A DNA stretch of 64,000 nt from an uncultured Clostridium sp. (GTDB taxonomy: Bacteria; Bacillota; Clostridia; Lachnospirales; Lachnospiraceae): positions 1 through 64,000 of the forward strand of contig CAMEFI010000010.1 in the NCBI GenBank assembly GCA_945915475.1, in the 5' to 3' direction. Both the position numbers and the translations under genes were made by a program. The first letter of the stretch is position 1. Every line of letters begins with the position of its first letter. The notes beneath the pieces were generated by a model. The model did no database searches. It was given only the letters and a program-made list of their open reading frames with translations, and had not been told where the DNA came from. Shown in pieces: positions 53,654 to 62,507 of this stretch.

Positions 53654-55066
53654 ATGAGCAATAAACTTACGTTGTCAGCAAGTGACCGAATTCATGCGTT
53701 GCTTGATGACTCAAGTTTTGTTGAAGTTGGTGCTTATGTAACTGCTAGAAATACCGACTTTAACACACAGGATCATGAAACACCGGCAGATGGTGTCGTA
53801 ACAGGTTACGGTACAATTGACGGAAGATTAGTGTATGTTTACAGCCAGGATGCTACTGTATTAGGTGGTTCCATCGGCGAGATGCACGCAGCAAAGATTG
53901 CTAAAATCTATGATATGGCACTGAAAATGGGTGCACCGGTCGTTGGTTTAGTAGACTGTGCAGGATTAAGATTGCAGGAGGCAACGGACTCTTTGAATGC
54001 CTTTGGAAGCATTTATCTGAAACAGACTCTTGCATCAGGAGTTATTCCACAGATTACCGGAGTATTCGGTGTATGTGGTGGCGGAGCAACAATCATTCCT
54101 GGATTATCGGATATTACATTTATGGTGAAGGATAATGCAAAATTATTCGTAAATAGTCCCAATGCATTGGCTAATAATTATGTTGAAAAATTGGATACTT
54201 CAGATGCAGAGTATCAGGGAAGCAACAATGCATTGGTTGATGAAGTATTAGAAGATGATTCTGCTGTACTTGGTAGAATCAGACAGGTTGTAGCAATGCT
54301 TCCTTCTAATAATGAGGATGATTCTAACTTTACAGATTGTATGGATGATCTGAATAGAGAGATCCCGAATCTGGAGGGACTTGCAGATGATGCAAGATCT
54401 GTTCTTACACATATTTCTGATAATAACGTATTTGTTGAATTGAAGAAAGATTACGCAAAGGATATGGTGATTGGTTTCATTAAGTTGAATGGTACAACCG
54501 TTGGTTGTGTTGCCAACCAGGTATCGGATGGCGGAGATGTTCTTTCTACAAGTGGAGCCTATATTGCCGCTGAATTTGTGAACTTCTTAGATGCATTTAA
54601 CATTCCGGTGCTTTCCTTAACGAATGTAAAAGGATATAAAGCAACTGTTGCAGAAGAAGCAGGAATCGCAAAAGCTGTTGCGAAACTTACATATGCATTT
54701 GCAAATGCAACGGTTCCAAAGGTGAACCTTGTAATGGGGAACGGACTTGGAAGTGCATATCTTGCAATGGATTCTAAGTCTATCGGAGCAGATATTGAGT
54801 ATGCATGGCCAAATGCCAAGATTGGAACAATGGAACCGGATATGGCTGTTAAGATTATGTATGCGGATGAGACAGACAAGGATAAGATTGCAGAAGCCAA
54901 AGCAGAGTATACAACCAGAATGTCCAGTGCGATGGCAGCCGCAAAACGTGGTTATGTGGATGATATTATTGAAGGCGCAGCAACAAGAAAGCGTCTGATT
55001 GCTGCATTTGAGATGCTTTACACCAAGAGAGAAGAAAGACCATTAAAGAAGCATGGTGCAGTATAG
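53654..55066 (+). CDS. Acyl-CoA carboxyltransferase, 12S/MmdA type
   Basis: 470-residue carboxyltransferase of the crotonase-like biotin-enzyme family (transcarboxylase 12S, methylmalonyl-CoA decarboxylase alpha, PCC beta). It transfers carboxyl between biotin and an acyl-CoA. N-terminal half: TPADGVVTGYGTIDGRLVYV, SQDATVLGGSIGEMHAAKI, VGLVDCAGLRLQEA, GVFGVCGGGATIIPG; C-terminal half: VGCVANQVSDGGDVL and the AWPNAKIGTMEPDMAVKI block. About 40 residues shorter than typical MmdA. It heads an operon with a biotin carrier, OAD-gamma and beta subunits and a second carboxyltransferase. The exact acyl-CoA (propionyl or malonyl type) cannot be told. Confidence 0.85.
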   Translation: MSNKLTLSASDRIHALLDDSSFVEVGAYVTARNTDFNTQDHETPADGVVTGYGTIDGRLVYVYSQDATVLGGSIGEMHAAKIAKIYDMALKMGAPVVGLVDCAGLRLQEATDSLNAFGSIYLKQTLASGVIPQITGVFGVCGGGATIIPGLSDITFMVKDNAKLFVNSPNALANNYVEKLDTSDAEYQGSNNALVDEVLEDDSAVLGRIRQVVAMLPSNNEDDSNFTDCMDDLNREIPNLEGLADDARSVLTHISDNNVFVELKKDYAKDMVIGFIKLNGTTVGCVANQVSDGGDVLSTSGAYIAAEFVNFLDAFNIPVLSLTNVKGYKATVAEEAGIAKAVAKLTYAFANATVPKVNLVMGNGLGSAYLAMDSKSIGADIEYAWPNAKIGTMEPDMAVKIMYADETDKDKIAEAKAEYTTRMSSAMAAAKRGYVDDIIEGAATRKRLIAAFEMLYTKREERPLKKHGAV

Positions 55067-55081
55067 AGAGGAGATAGCCAT

Positions 55082-55975
55082 ATGAAAATGAAAAAGTTTG
55101 TTTTATTGTTTTCTATGATTGCTGTTTTCTTTTCTTTGACAGCCTGCAGCAGTGGGCAGAAAGATGTAACCTTTGATTATACAAGCACTGATATCGTATC
55201 GGATACGGTATATCAGGCATACCAGATGCAGAATGTAAGTGATGCTTACCGTGCATATTTAGCAGATAGTGATGATCCGATGGCGGAAGTGCTGTTGACC
55301 GGTATTTCCAACTTTGATAATGCTAAGACGGATTGCGGAGAATTCAAAGGATACCGCTCAAAGGAAGATGGCAGCACGATCATGTATGATTTTAGCAGAC
55401 TCAATGATATGGAAGATGAATCTGCACAGGATGATTTTCTTACTTTCATTGGAATGTTGGATTATAGCATTGAAGAAAACAACGGAGATGTAATAGTTGA
55501 TGTCAAAGCTGTATATGACAAGTATGATGTAGAATACAGTTTTGTCTATGAAGAGAATTCGGCTTATGCATATTCTTATGAGTTAACAGGACAGAGTGTA
55601 TCCCCATATCAGGTAAAAGAGATTACCGCAACACCGGAGTATTCCTTTGGCGAGATTATGGGTAAGGCAGCGGCCAATACTTTGATGGGAATGGGAACTG
55701 TATTTATTGTATTGATCTTTATTTCTATCATTATTGCACAGTTCTCTAAGATTAATGCACTTTTAACCAAGATGACATCCGGGAAGAAAGATACAGAGGT
55801 TCAGACAAGTGCACCGGCACCGGTTGCAGCCGCAGCACCTGTAGTATCAGAGAATCCAATGGATGATGCACAGTTAGTAGCAGTAATTACCGCTGCAATT
55901 GCCGCAGCAAATGAAGCAGCAGGTGGAACAGATTCTTTAGTTGTACGTTCCATTCGTAAAGCAAAGAGATATTAA
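55082..55975 (+). CDS. Lipoprotein fused to OAD-gamma/delta-like subunit
   Basis: 297 residues. The N-terminus is a lipoprotein signal with lipobox FSLTACSSG. About 25-190 is an extracytoplasmic acidic domain I do not recognise. Then a TM (MGTVFIVLIFISIIIAQFSKIN at about 206-227), an Ala/Pro linker and the end QLVAVITAAIAAA...VVRSIRKAKRY, which is the hallmark of the gamma/delta (OAD_gamma) assembly subunit of Na+-pumping decarboxylases. The family protein is usually about 80-120 residues, so the lipoprotein part is an extra fusion. It probably links carrier and beta subunits at the membrane. Confidence 0.82.
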   Translation: MKMKKFVLLFSMIAVFFSLTACSSGQKDVTFDYTSTDIVSDTVYQAYQMQNVSDAYRAYLADSDDPMAEVLLTGISNFDNAKTDCGEFKGYRSKEDGSTIMYDFSRLNDMEDESAQDDFLTFIGMLDYSIEENNGDVIVDVKAVYDKYDVEYSFVYEENSAYAYSYELTGQSVSPYQVKEITATPEYSFGEIMGKAAANTLMGMGTVFIVLIFISIIIAQFSKINALLTKMTSGKKDTEVQTSAPAPVAAAAPVVSENPMDDAQLVAVITAAIAAANEAAGGTDSLVVRSIRKAKRY

Positions 55976-55991
55976 GAGGAGGAATTTCAGA

Positions 55992-56366
55992 ATGAAGAAT
56001 TATAGAATTACAGTTAATGGTACCGCTTATGATGTAGCAGTAGAAGAATTAGGAGCAGGCGCAGTTGCAGCAGCTCCAGCCCCTGTTGCAGCAGCTCCTG
56101 TTGCAGCAGCCCCAGCAGCAGCTCCGGCTCCGGCAGCAAGTGGCGCAGCAGGATCTGTCAAAGTTGCTTCTCCAATGCCTGGTAAGATCTTAGCCATTAA
56201 AGCAAATGCCGGACAGGCAGTGAAAAAGGGTGATGTTATCATGATCTTAGAGGCTATGAAGATGGAGAACGAGATTACTGCTCCGGAAGATGGAACGGTT
56301 GCATCTATCAATGTTGCTGTAGGTGATAGTGTAGAATCTGGTGATACACTGGCTTCTTTGAACTAA
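55992..56366 (+). CDS. Biotin carboxyl carrier protein of the decarboxylase complex
   Basis: 124 residues from the ATG at 55992 (GAGGAGG upstream; the ORF-track start at 55941 overlaps the previous gene). A short N-terminal strand domain, an Ala/Pro swinging linker (AAPAPVAAAPVAAAP), then a biotinyl domain with EAMKMEN, biotin-Lys at 90. It serves as the mobile carrier between both carboxyltransferases and the membrane beta subunit, equivalent to 1.3S of transcarboxylase or MmdC. Confidence 0.95.
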   Translation: MKNYRITVNGTAYDVAVEELGAGAVAAAPAPVAAAPVAAAPAAAPAPAASGAAGSVKVASPMPGKILAIKANAGQAVKKGDVIMILEAMKMENEITAPEDGTVASINVAVGDSVESGDTLASLN

Positions 56367-56405
56367 TTGATGCAAATGATTCATTTTTGACAGGAGGCAG
56401 TGCAG

Positions 56406-57536
56406 ATGGATTATATATGGACTACATTGCAGAACTTAGCAGGGCAGACCGCATTTGCGAATCTTTACTGGGGTAATTTTGTAATGATTGCAATTGCCTG
56501 TGTCTTTCTTGTTCTGGCAATTAAATATGGCTTTGAGCCACTTTTGTTAGTTCCGATTTCCTTCGGTATGTTATTGGCGAACATGTTCCCTGGTATCATT
56601 GCCGACGGCGGACTATTACATTATTTTTACTTGTTAGATGAGTGGAGTATACTGCCATCTTTGATTTTCTTAGGTGTTGGTGCAATGACGGACTTTGGTC
56701 CTTTGATTGCGAATCCGAAGAGCTTCTTATTGGGAGCAGCCGCTCAGTTTGGTATTTATTCCGCATATTTCTTTGCAATTATGATGGGATTTGGAGACAA
56801 GGCGGCAGCAGCCATTTCCATTATTGGTGGTGCTGACGGACCGACTTCTATCTTCCTTGCAGGTAAGCTTGGAATGGGTGGAACATTAATGGGTCCGATT
56901 GCTGTGGCAGCATATACGTATATGGCGTTGGTACCAATTATTCAGCCGCCAATCATGAAACTGTTAACCACGGAGAAGGAACGGAAGATTAAGATGGAAC
57001 AGTTAAGACCGGTTTCCAAGTTAGAGAAGATTCTGTTCCCGGTTATTGTTACCATTGTTGTTGTAATAATTCTTCCAACAACAGCACCATTGGTTGGTAT
57101 GTTGATGCTTGGTAACCTGTTCAGAGAGTGTGGCGTTGTGAAACAGTTAACCGAGACCGCTTCTAATGCATTGATGTATATTGTTGTTATCTTACTGGGT
57201 ACTTCAGTTGGTGCCACAACAACAGCACAATCATTTCTGAATCTGGATACTTTGAAGATTGTTGCATTAGGTTTGATTGCGTTCTGTATTGGTACCGCAG
57301 CAGGTGTATTATTTGGTAAGTTGATGTGTCTGGTTACACATGGTAAGGTGAATCCACTGATCGGTTCTGCCGGTGTATCTGCGGTGCCAATGGCTGCCCG
57401 TGTATCTCAGAAGGTTGGTGCAGAGGCAGATCCTACTAACTTCTTATTGATGCATGCAATGGGACCTAATGTTGCAGGTGTTATCGGTACTGCCGTAGCA
57501 GCCGGTACATTTATGGCTATTTTCGGTGTATTTTGA
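56406..57536 (+). CDS. Na+-pumping decarboxylase beta subunit (OadB/MmdB)
   Basis: 376-residue polytopic membrane protein of the OadB/MmdB/GcdB family, which decarboxylates carboxybiotin and drives Na+ export. Strong family motifs: [54 protein letters not shown] (with the essential Asp), and [20 protein letters not shown] near the end. AGGAGG is eight bases before the ATG at 56406, better than the GTG at 56400. It follows the biotin carrier in the operon. Confidence 0.95.
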   Translation: MDYIWTTLQNLAGQTAFANLYWGNFVMIAIACVFLVLAIKYGFEPLLLVPISFGMLLANMFPGIIADGGLLHYFYLLDEWSILPSLIFLGVGAMTDFGPLIANPKSFLLGAAAQFGIYSAYFFAIMMGFGDKAAAAISIIGGADGPTSIFLAGKLGMGGTLMGPIAVAAYTYMALVPIIQPPIMKLLTTEKERKIKMEQLRPVSKLEKILFPVIVTIVVVIILPTTAPLVGMLMLGNLFRECGVVKQLTETASNALMYIVVILLGTSVGATTTAQSFLNLDTLKIVALGLIAFCIGTAAGVLFGKLMCLVTHGKVNPLIGSAGVSAVPMAARVSQKVGAEADPTNFLLMHAMGPNVAGVIGTAVAAGTFMAIFGVF

Positions 57537-57625
57537 TAGTATAGTATTTCTTTGATTCGTTTTGAGAACGAACACAGGGAAATCATGATAGAATCGATTG
57601 AATTATGATTATGGAGGAAATTAAA

Positions 57626-59047
57626 ATGGCAAATCAAGCAGCAAAGCCGGTAGGAATTACCGAAACAGTTTTACGTGATGCACACCAGTCATTGATTGCT
57701 ACCCGTATGACTACGGAGCAGATGCTTCCGATCATCGATAAGATGGATCAGGTTGGTTATCATTCTGTAGAGTGCTGGGGTGGTGCAACATTTGATGCGT
57801 GCCTTCGTTTCTTAAAAGAAGATCCATGGGAGAGACTTAGAAAGTTAAAGGATGGATTCAAGAATACCAAGTTACAGATGTTGTTCCGTGGACAGAATAT
57901 CTTAGGTTATGCTCCATATGCGGATGACGTAGTAGAGTATTTTGTACAGAAGTCCATTGCAAATGGTATTGATATCATTCGTATTTTCGATTGTTTGAAT
58001 GATATTCGTAACCTTGAGACAGCAGTAAAGGCTGCCAACAAAGAGAAGGGTCATGCACAGGTTGCTCTTTCTTATACATTAGGGGATGCCTATACAATGG
58101 ATTATTGGAAAGACATGGCGAAGAAGATTGAAGATATGGGTGCTGACTCTATCTGTATTAAAGATATGGCGGGTCTGTTGGTTCCAACGGCCGCAACTGA
58201 ATTAGTGCAGGCATTAAAGGAAGGAACATCCCTTCCAATCCAGTTACATACACACTATACTTCCGGTGTAGCTTCTATGACTTATATGAAGGCAGTGGAG
58301 GCAGGATGTGATGTAATTGATACAGCAATGTCACCACTTTCTATGGGTACTTCACAGCCGGCTACTGAGGTTATGGCAAAAGCATTTGAGGGAACCCCAT
58401 ATGATCCGGGTCTTGATCAGAACTTATTAGCAGAGATTGCAGACTACTTCCGTCCAATGCGTGAGGAGTGGTTAGATTCCGGATTGTTGAGTCCGAAGGT
58501 AATGGGTGTTAACATCAAGACATTATTATATCAAGTACCAGGTGGTATGTTGTCTAACCTTGTTTCCCAGTTAAAAGAAATGAAGCAGGAAGACAAGTTT
58601 GACGAGGTATTAGAGGAAGTTCCGCGTGTACGAAAAGATTTCGGTGAACCACCGCTTGTTACACCATCTTCCCAGATTGTTGGTACGCAGGCAGTATTAA
58701 ATGTGGTTATGGGTGAGCGTTATAAGAACATGACGAAGGAATCCCGTGATCTGTTAGTTGGTAAGTATGGTCAGACAGTTAAGCCAGTGAATCCGGAAGT
58801 ACAGAAGAAAGCCCTGGATGCACTTGGAATGGACAAGCCGATCACCTATCGTCCGGCAGATGATCTTGAGCCACAGCTTGAGAAATTAGAGAGTGAGATG
58901 GCACAGTACAAGCAGCAGGATGAGGATGTATTGTCTTATGCGTTATTCCCTCAGGTCGCAACAGAGTTCTTCAAATACAGAGAAGCTCAGCAGACAGGGG
59001 TAGATGCAACAGTTGCAGATAAAGAAAACGGAGTATATCCGGTATAA
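57626..59047 (+). CDS. oadA: Oxaloacetate decarboxylase alpha / 5S-type carboxyltransferase
   Basis: 473 residues from the ATG at 57626 (GGAGG nine bases upstream; the ORF-track start is before that RBS). HMGL-like TIM-barrel carboxyltransferase that takes the carboxyl of oxaloacetate (or gives it to pyruvate): ITETVLRDAHQSLIATRM with the metal-binding Asp, IRIFDCLNDIRNLETA, CIKDMAGLLVP (with the carbamylated-type Lys), QLHTHYTSGVASMTYMKA with the HxH metal ligands. It ends at a conserved PYC/OADA domain without its own biotinyl domain, so it relies on the separate carrier, like transcarboxylase 5S. A small palindrome (TTCGTTttgagAACGAA) lies in the 89-base gap upstream. Confidence 0.93.
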   Translation: MANQAAKPVGITETVLRDAHQSLIATRMTTEQMLPIIDKMDQVGYHSVECWGGATFDACLRFLKEDPWERLRKLKDGFKNTKLQMLFRGQNILGYAPYADDVVEYFVQKSIANGIDIIRIFDCLNDIRNLETAVKAANKEKGHAQVALSYTLGDAYTMDYWKDMAKKIEDMGADSICIKDMAGLLVPTAATELVQALKEGTSLPIQLHTHYTSGVASMTYMKAVEAGCDVIDTAMSPLSMGTSQPATEVMAKAFEGTPYDPGLDQNLLAEIADYFRPMREEWLDSGLLSPKVMGVNIKTLLYQVPGGMLSNLVSQLKEMKQEDKFDEVLEEVPRVRKDFGEPPLVTPSSQIVGTQAVLNVVMGERYKNMTKESRDLLVGKYGQTVKPVNPEVQKKALDALGMDKPITYRPADDLEPQLEKLESEMAQYKQQDEDVLSYALFPQVATEFFKYREAQQTGVDATVADKENGVYPV

Positions 59048-59073
59048 AATATAGATGCTCCGTTATAGAAATG

Positions 59074-59122
59074 AAAAAATGCGACTAATTTGGATTTCAA
59101 TTCCAAATTAGTCGCATTTTTT
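59074..59122 (+). terminator. Terminator after the decarboxylase operon
   Basis: AAAAAATGCGACTAATTTGGA pairs perfectly with TCCAAATTAGTCGCATTTTTT. Confidence 0.93.
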
Positions 59123-59124
59123 AA

Positions 59125-59153
59125 TTGACTTTCCTATTATCAAGAATTATAAT
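59125..59153 (+). promoter_or_regulatory. Promoter for the DUF4143 ATPase
   Basis: TTGACT at 59125-59130 and TATAAT at 59148-59153, spacer 17 bp, right after the terminator. Confidence 0.75.
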
Positions 59154-59186
59154 TGTGGAAATCAGGATGTATTAAGGAGATTATCT

Positions 59187-60440
59187 ATGGAATATATTAC
59201 AAGAAGTGTGGAAAAGTATTTAGACAATGTAGAAAAAACGTTTAAAGCCGTTTTGGTTACAGGAGCCCGCCAGACAGGCAAGTCAACCATGTTAAAGAAA
59301 ATGTTTCCTGATAAAAAATATATTACCTTTGATGATCCGTTTGTGGAGCAACAGGCAAAGAACAGTACGGATATGTTTTTGATGCTGAACCAGCCGCCGG
59401 TTATAATGGATGAAGTACAGAGAGTGCCGGAACTGTTTCGGTATATTAAAATGATCTGTGATGAACATAACGAAAGAGGGTTGTTTTGCTTATCGGGTTC
59501 ACAACCTTTTCGGTTAATGAAAAATGTATCAGAATCTTTATCCGGAAGAGTTTGTATTGCTGAATTATCTACCCTTTCCATGCGTGAGATGTGTGGTGAT
59601 GCATTTGATATGCCTTTTCTGCCGACAATGAATTATATTTTAGAACGGCAGAAGACTGTTCAAAAACCCGACAATATATGGAATATCATCCATAGAGGAG
59701 GATATCCCGAAATGCAGAATCCGGATATGGATTGGCAGTCATTTTATGCAAGTTATGTAAAAACATATCTGGAACGGGATGTAAGAGAATTGTCTGCAGT
59801 TCAGGATCTGGATGCTTTTCGGAGATTTATGATTGCAGTTGCAGCACGAACCGGGCAGATGGTGAATTATAGTAATATTGCAGAAGAAGTAGGGAAGGAT
59901 GTTGGGACGATTAAAAGTTGGATGTCAATATTGGAGGCTTCCGGAATTATATATCTGTTAGAACCTTATACACATGCAGTTTTAAAACGTGCCATCAAAA
60001 CGCCCAAAGTTTATTTTCGTGATACCGGCTTGGCTGCATATCTTACCAGATGGCTTACTCCGGAGACTTTGGCATTTGGTGCTATGGCTGGCGCAATTTT
60101 TGAAACATTTGTCATCTCCGAAATCCTGAAATCCTATTCCAACAAGGGAATTGATTACAGGTATTGTGTTTCCTACTATCGTGGAAAAGATAAAAAGAAA
60201 GCAAATAAAAATGGTGTAGAACAGGAAAGTGAGATTGATTTTATTATAGAAGAGAATGGAATTCTTTATCCCATTGAGATAAAGAAAAATACATCGGAAA
60301 ATGCCAGTGCAACCAGTGCATTTCAGATACTGGATACGATTCCGGATAAAAAAAGAGGAATGGGTGCAGTTATAAGTCTGTGTCCGCAACCGGGAATGTT
60401 AAGAGACAATATTTTAGAAATCCCGGTTTGGTATATTTGA
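59187..60440 (+). CDS. AAA/DUF4143 family ATPase
   Basis: 417 residues. N-terminal AAA_14 ATPase with Walker A TGARQTGKST at about 25-34, Walker B PPVIMDEVQRVPELF and FCLSGSQPFRLM; a central winged-helix part (YSNIAEEVGKDVGTIKSWMS); and a C-terminal DUF4143 domain ending in a PD-(D/E)xK-like fold (ESEIDFIIEENG, then YPIEIKKN). The family is common in gut Firmicutes and Bacteroidetes, with no agreed function; links to defence or plasmid/phage contexts have been suggested. AAGGAG is eight bases before the ATG. Own promoter; appears as a single-gene insertion between metabolic genes. All motifs look intact. Confidence 0.9.
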   Translation: MEYITRSVEKYLDNVEKTFKAVLVTGARQTGKSTMLKKMFPDKKYITFDDPFVEQQAKNSTDMFLMLNQPPVIMDEVQRVPELFRYIKMICDEHNERGLFCLSGSQPFRLMKNVSESLSGRVCIAELSTLSMREMCGDAFDMPFLPTMNYILERQKTVQKPDNIWNIIHRGGYPEMQNPDMDWQSFYASYVKTYLERDVRELSAVQDLDAFRRFMIAVAARTGQMVNYSNIAEEVGKDVGTIKSWMSILEASGIIYLLEPYTHAVLKRAIKTPKVYFRDTGLAAYLTRWLTPETLAFGAMAGAIFETFVISEILKSYSNKGIDYRYCVSYYRGKDKKKANKNGVEQESEIDFIIEENGILYPIEIKKNTSENASATSAFQILDTIPDKKRGMGAVISLCPQPGMLRDNILEIPVWYI

Positions 60441-60477
60441 TGTATGGCGTATATTTTGAGAAAGGCATGTATAGACA

Positions 60478-61707
60478 ATGGCAAAGATTATAGTAATTGG
60501 TGGTGGTGCAGCCGGGATGATGGCGGCGATTACTGCAGCGAGAAATGGAAAAGAAGTCATTTTGTTAGAACAGAATGAGAAATTAGGTAAGAAACTTTTT
60601 ATTACTGGAAAAGGGAGATGTAATTTTACCAATGCCTGTGATATTGAAGATTTGTTTGGAAATGTGGTGTCCAATCCTAAGTTTTTATATAGTGCATTTT
60701 ATACTTTTTCCAATGATATGGTGATGGATTTCTTTGAGGAGCTGGGGATGCCCTATAAGGTGGAAAGAGGCAATCGGGTATTTCCGGTATCAGACCATTC
60801 ATCGGATGTCATTAAGGTATTAGAAAGAGAAATGAAACGGTTAGGGGTTACCATCCGGTTGAATACGAAGGTAAAGGGGTTGCTGTTGGAAAAGAATATC
60901 TGTAAAGGAGTAGAGCTTGCAGGATGCAAAGAAAAACTATACGCAGATAGTGTGATTATAACAACCGGTGGTGTGTCCTATCCGAGAACCGGAGCCTGTA
61001 AGGATGGATATACCTTTGCAAAACAGGCAGGACATACGGTTGTTACTCCTAAGCCTTCCCTGGTGCCGTTGGAATTGCAAGAGGACTGTTGCAGGGAGCT
61101 GATGGGAATCTCCCTGAAAAATGTATCCGCTACTATTTACGCAGATGGTAAGAAAGTGTATTCGGATTTTGGGGAAATGCTGTTTACCCATTTTGGTGTC
61201 AGCGGCCCCATCATCATTAAGGCGAGTGCCTATATCCATAAATATCTGGATAAGTACCTTTCCTTGACGATTGACTTGAAACCTGCACTCGACGAGAAAC
61301 AGTTGGATGATCGGATTCTCAAAGATTTTCAGGTGTTCCGGAATAAGCAGTTAAAGAATGCTTTAGAAAAATTGTTGTTACGGGCTTTGATTCCCGTTGT
61401 GATTGGGAAAAGCGGATTGGATGGAGAGAAAAAGATCAATGAATTGACGAAGGAAGAACGGAAGACGTTAGGGCATACCATTAAGAATCTTCCGTTTACT
61501 ATTACAGGTCTTAGAGGCTGGGATGAAGCGATTATTACAAAAGGCGGAGTGTCTGTAAAAGAAATTGATCCGGGAACCATGGAATCCAAGCTTACAAGTG
61601 GTCTTTATTTTGCCGGGGAAGTACTGGATTTGGACGCCTTGACCGGAGGATTTAATCTGCAGATTGCCTGGTCCACCGGGTATCTGGCCGGACTATCCTG
61701 TGCCTGA
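60478..61707 (+). CDS. FAD-dependent oxidoreductase, HI0933/BaiN-like
   Basis: 409-residue flavoprotein of the HI0933 (YhiN/BaiN) family. FAD-binding VIGGGAAGMMAAITAARNG at the N-terminus, LFITGKGRCNFTNAC (family signature), VITTGGVSYPRTGA, LFTHFGVSGP, and the C-terminal FAGEVLDLDALTGGFNLQIA flavin-contact region. The natural substrate of most members is unknown; one clostridial homologue (BaiN) acts on bile acids, but that cannot be inferred here. It lies 37 bases after the DUF4143 gene; its RBS (AAAGG) is rather far from the ATG. In Firmicutes this gene often precedes cmk, as here. Confidence 0.92.
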   Translation: MAKIIVIGGGAAGMMAAITAARNGKEVILLEQNEKLGKKLFITGKGRCNFTNACDIEDLFGNVVSNPKFLYSAFYTFSNDMVMDFFEELGMPYKVERGNRVFPVSDHSSDVIKVLEREMKRLGVTIRLNTKVKGLLLEKNICKGVELAGCKEKLYADSVIITTGGVSYPRTGACKDGYTFAKQAGHTVVTPKPSLVPLELQEDCCRELMGISLKNVSATIYADGKKVYSDFGEMLFTHFGVSGPIIIKASAYIHKYLDKYLSLTIDLKPALDEKQLDDRILKDFQVFRNKQLKNALEKLLLRALIPVVIGKSGLDGEKKINELTKEERKTLGHTIKNLPFTITGLRGWDEAIITKGGVSVKEIDPGTMESKLTSGLYFAGEVLDLDALTGGFNLQIAWSTGYLAGLSCA

Positions 61708-61723
61708 AATGTTGTGAAATGGA

Positions 61724-61752
61724 TTGACACTTGATTCTCGTCAACGTATTAT
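61724..61752 (+). promoter_or_regulatory. Promoter for cmk-ispH/rpsA
   Basis: TTGACA at 61724-61729 and TATTAT at 61747-61752 with a 17-bp spacer. Confidence 0.75.
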
Positions 61753-61819
61753 GAAAAGAGAACATAAGTGAAATAAGTTATTTTGATTTGAGAACGATAT
61801 AAGAAGAGAGGATAAGAGT

Positions 61820-62485
61820 ATGGCAGCAATTGCAATTGATGGACCGGCAGGTGCGGGAAAAAGTACCATTGCCAAAAGAGTAGCAAATGAGTTAGGATAT
61901 ATTTATGTGGATACCGGTGCAATGTACCGGGCTATGGCATATTATATGGTGACTAATAATATTGATATTGAAGATAATAATGCCTTAGAGCAGGCCTGTG
62001 CCCGGATAAAGATTGAGATTTCATATGAAAATGGTGCACAGCAGGTATATCTGAATGGAGAAAACGTAACTCCGTATCTGCGTACGGAAGAGACCGGTAA
62101 CATGGCTTCTAAATCCTCTGCAAAGGCACCGGTACGTGCCGCACTTTTAGATTTGCAACGGGATATGGCACAGGAATATAATGTGGTAATGGATGGAAGA
62201 GATATTGGAACCAATGTATTACCAAAGGCTGAGGTGAAGATCTATCTTACAGCATCTTCTCATGAGAGGGCAAATCGCCGTTATAAAGAGTTGGTTGAAA
62301 AAGGTGAAAAGCCGGATTTTGACAAGATTGAGGCGGATATTATCGAGAGAGATAACCGGGATATGAATCGTACCATTGCCCCTTTAAAACGGGCAGAGGA
62401 TGCGGTGTTGGTAGATAGCTCTGAAATGGGGATTGAGGAAGTGGTGAAAACCATCTTGAGTATTGCTGAACAAAAGACAGTATAA
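61820..62485 (+). CDS. cmk: (d)CMP kinase
   Basis: 221-residue cytidylate kinase: phosphorylates CMP and dCMP. P-loop DGPAGAGKST at 7-16, the YVDTGAMYRA nucleotide-binding motif, NMASKSSAKAPVRAALLDLQR and the DGRDIGTNVLP motif are all present, and the lid Arg-rich RDNRDMNRTIAPLKRAEDA. The RBS is GAGAGGATAAGAGT. It is 22 bases before the ispH-rpsA gene; cmk next to ispH/rpsA is the standard clostridial arrangement. Confidence 0.97.
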   Translation: MAAIAIDGPAGAGKSTIAKRVANELGYIYVDTGAMYRAMAYYMVTNNIDIEDNNALEQACARIKIEISYENGAQQVYLNGENVTPYLRTEETGNMASKSSAKAPVRAALLDLQRDMAQEYNVVMDGRDIGTNVLPKAEVKIYLTASSHERANRRYKELVEKGEKPDFDKIEADIIERDNRDMNRTIAPLKRAEDAVLVDSSEMGIEEVVKTILSIAEQKTV

Positions 62486-62507
62486 GATTGAAAAAAGGAG
62501 CAATAAA

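Noticed and set aside
57555-57571. TTCGTTttgagAACGAA palindrome before oadA as a LexA box
   Set aside because: The half-site spacing and sequence do not fit CGAACnnnnGTTCG; it may be a small hairpin or operator, but there is no basis for SOS control of this gene.
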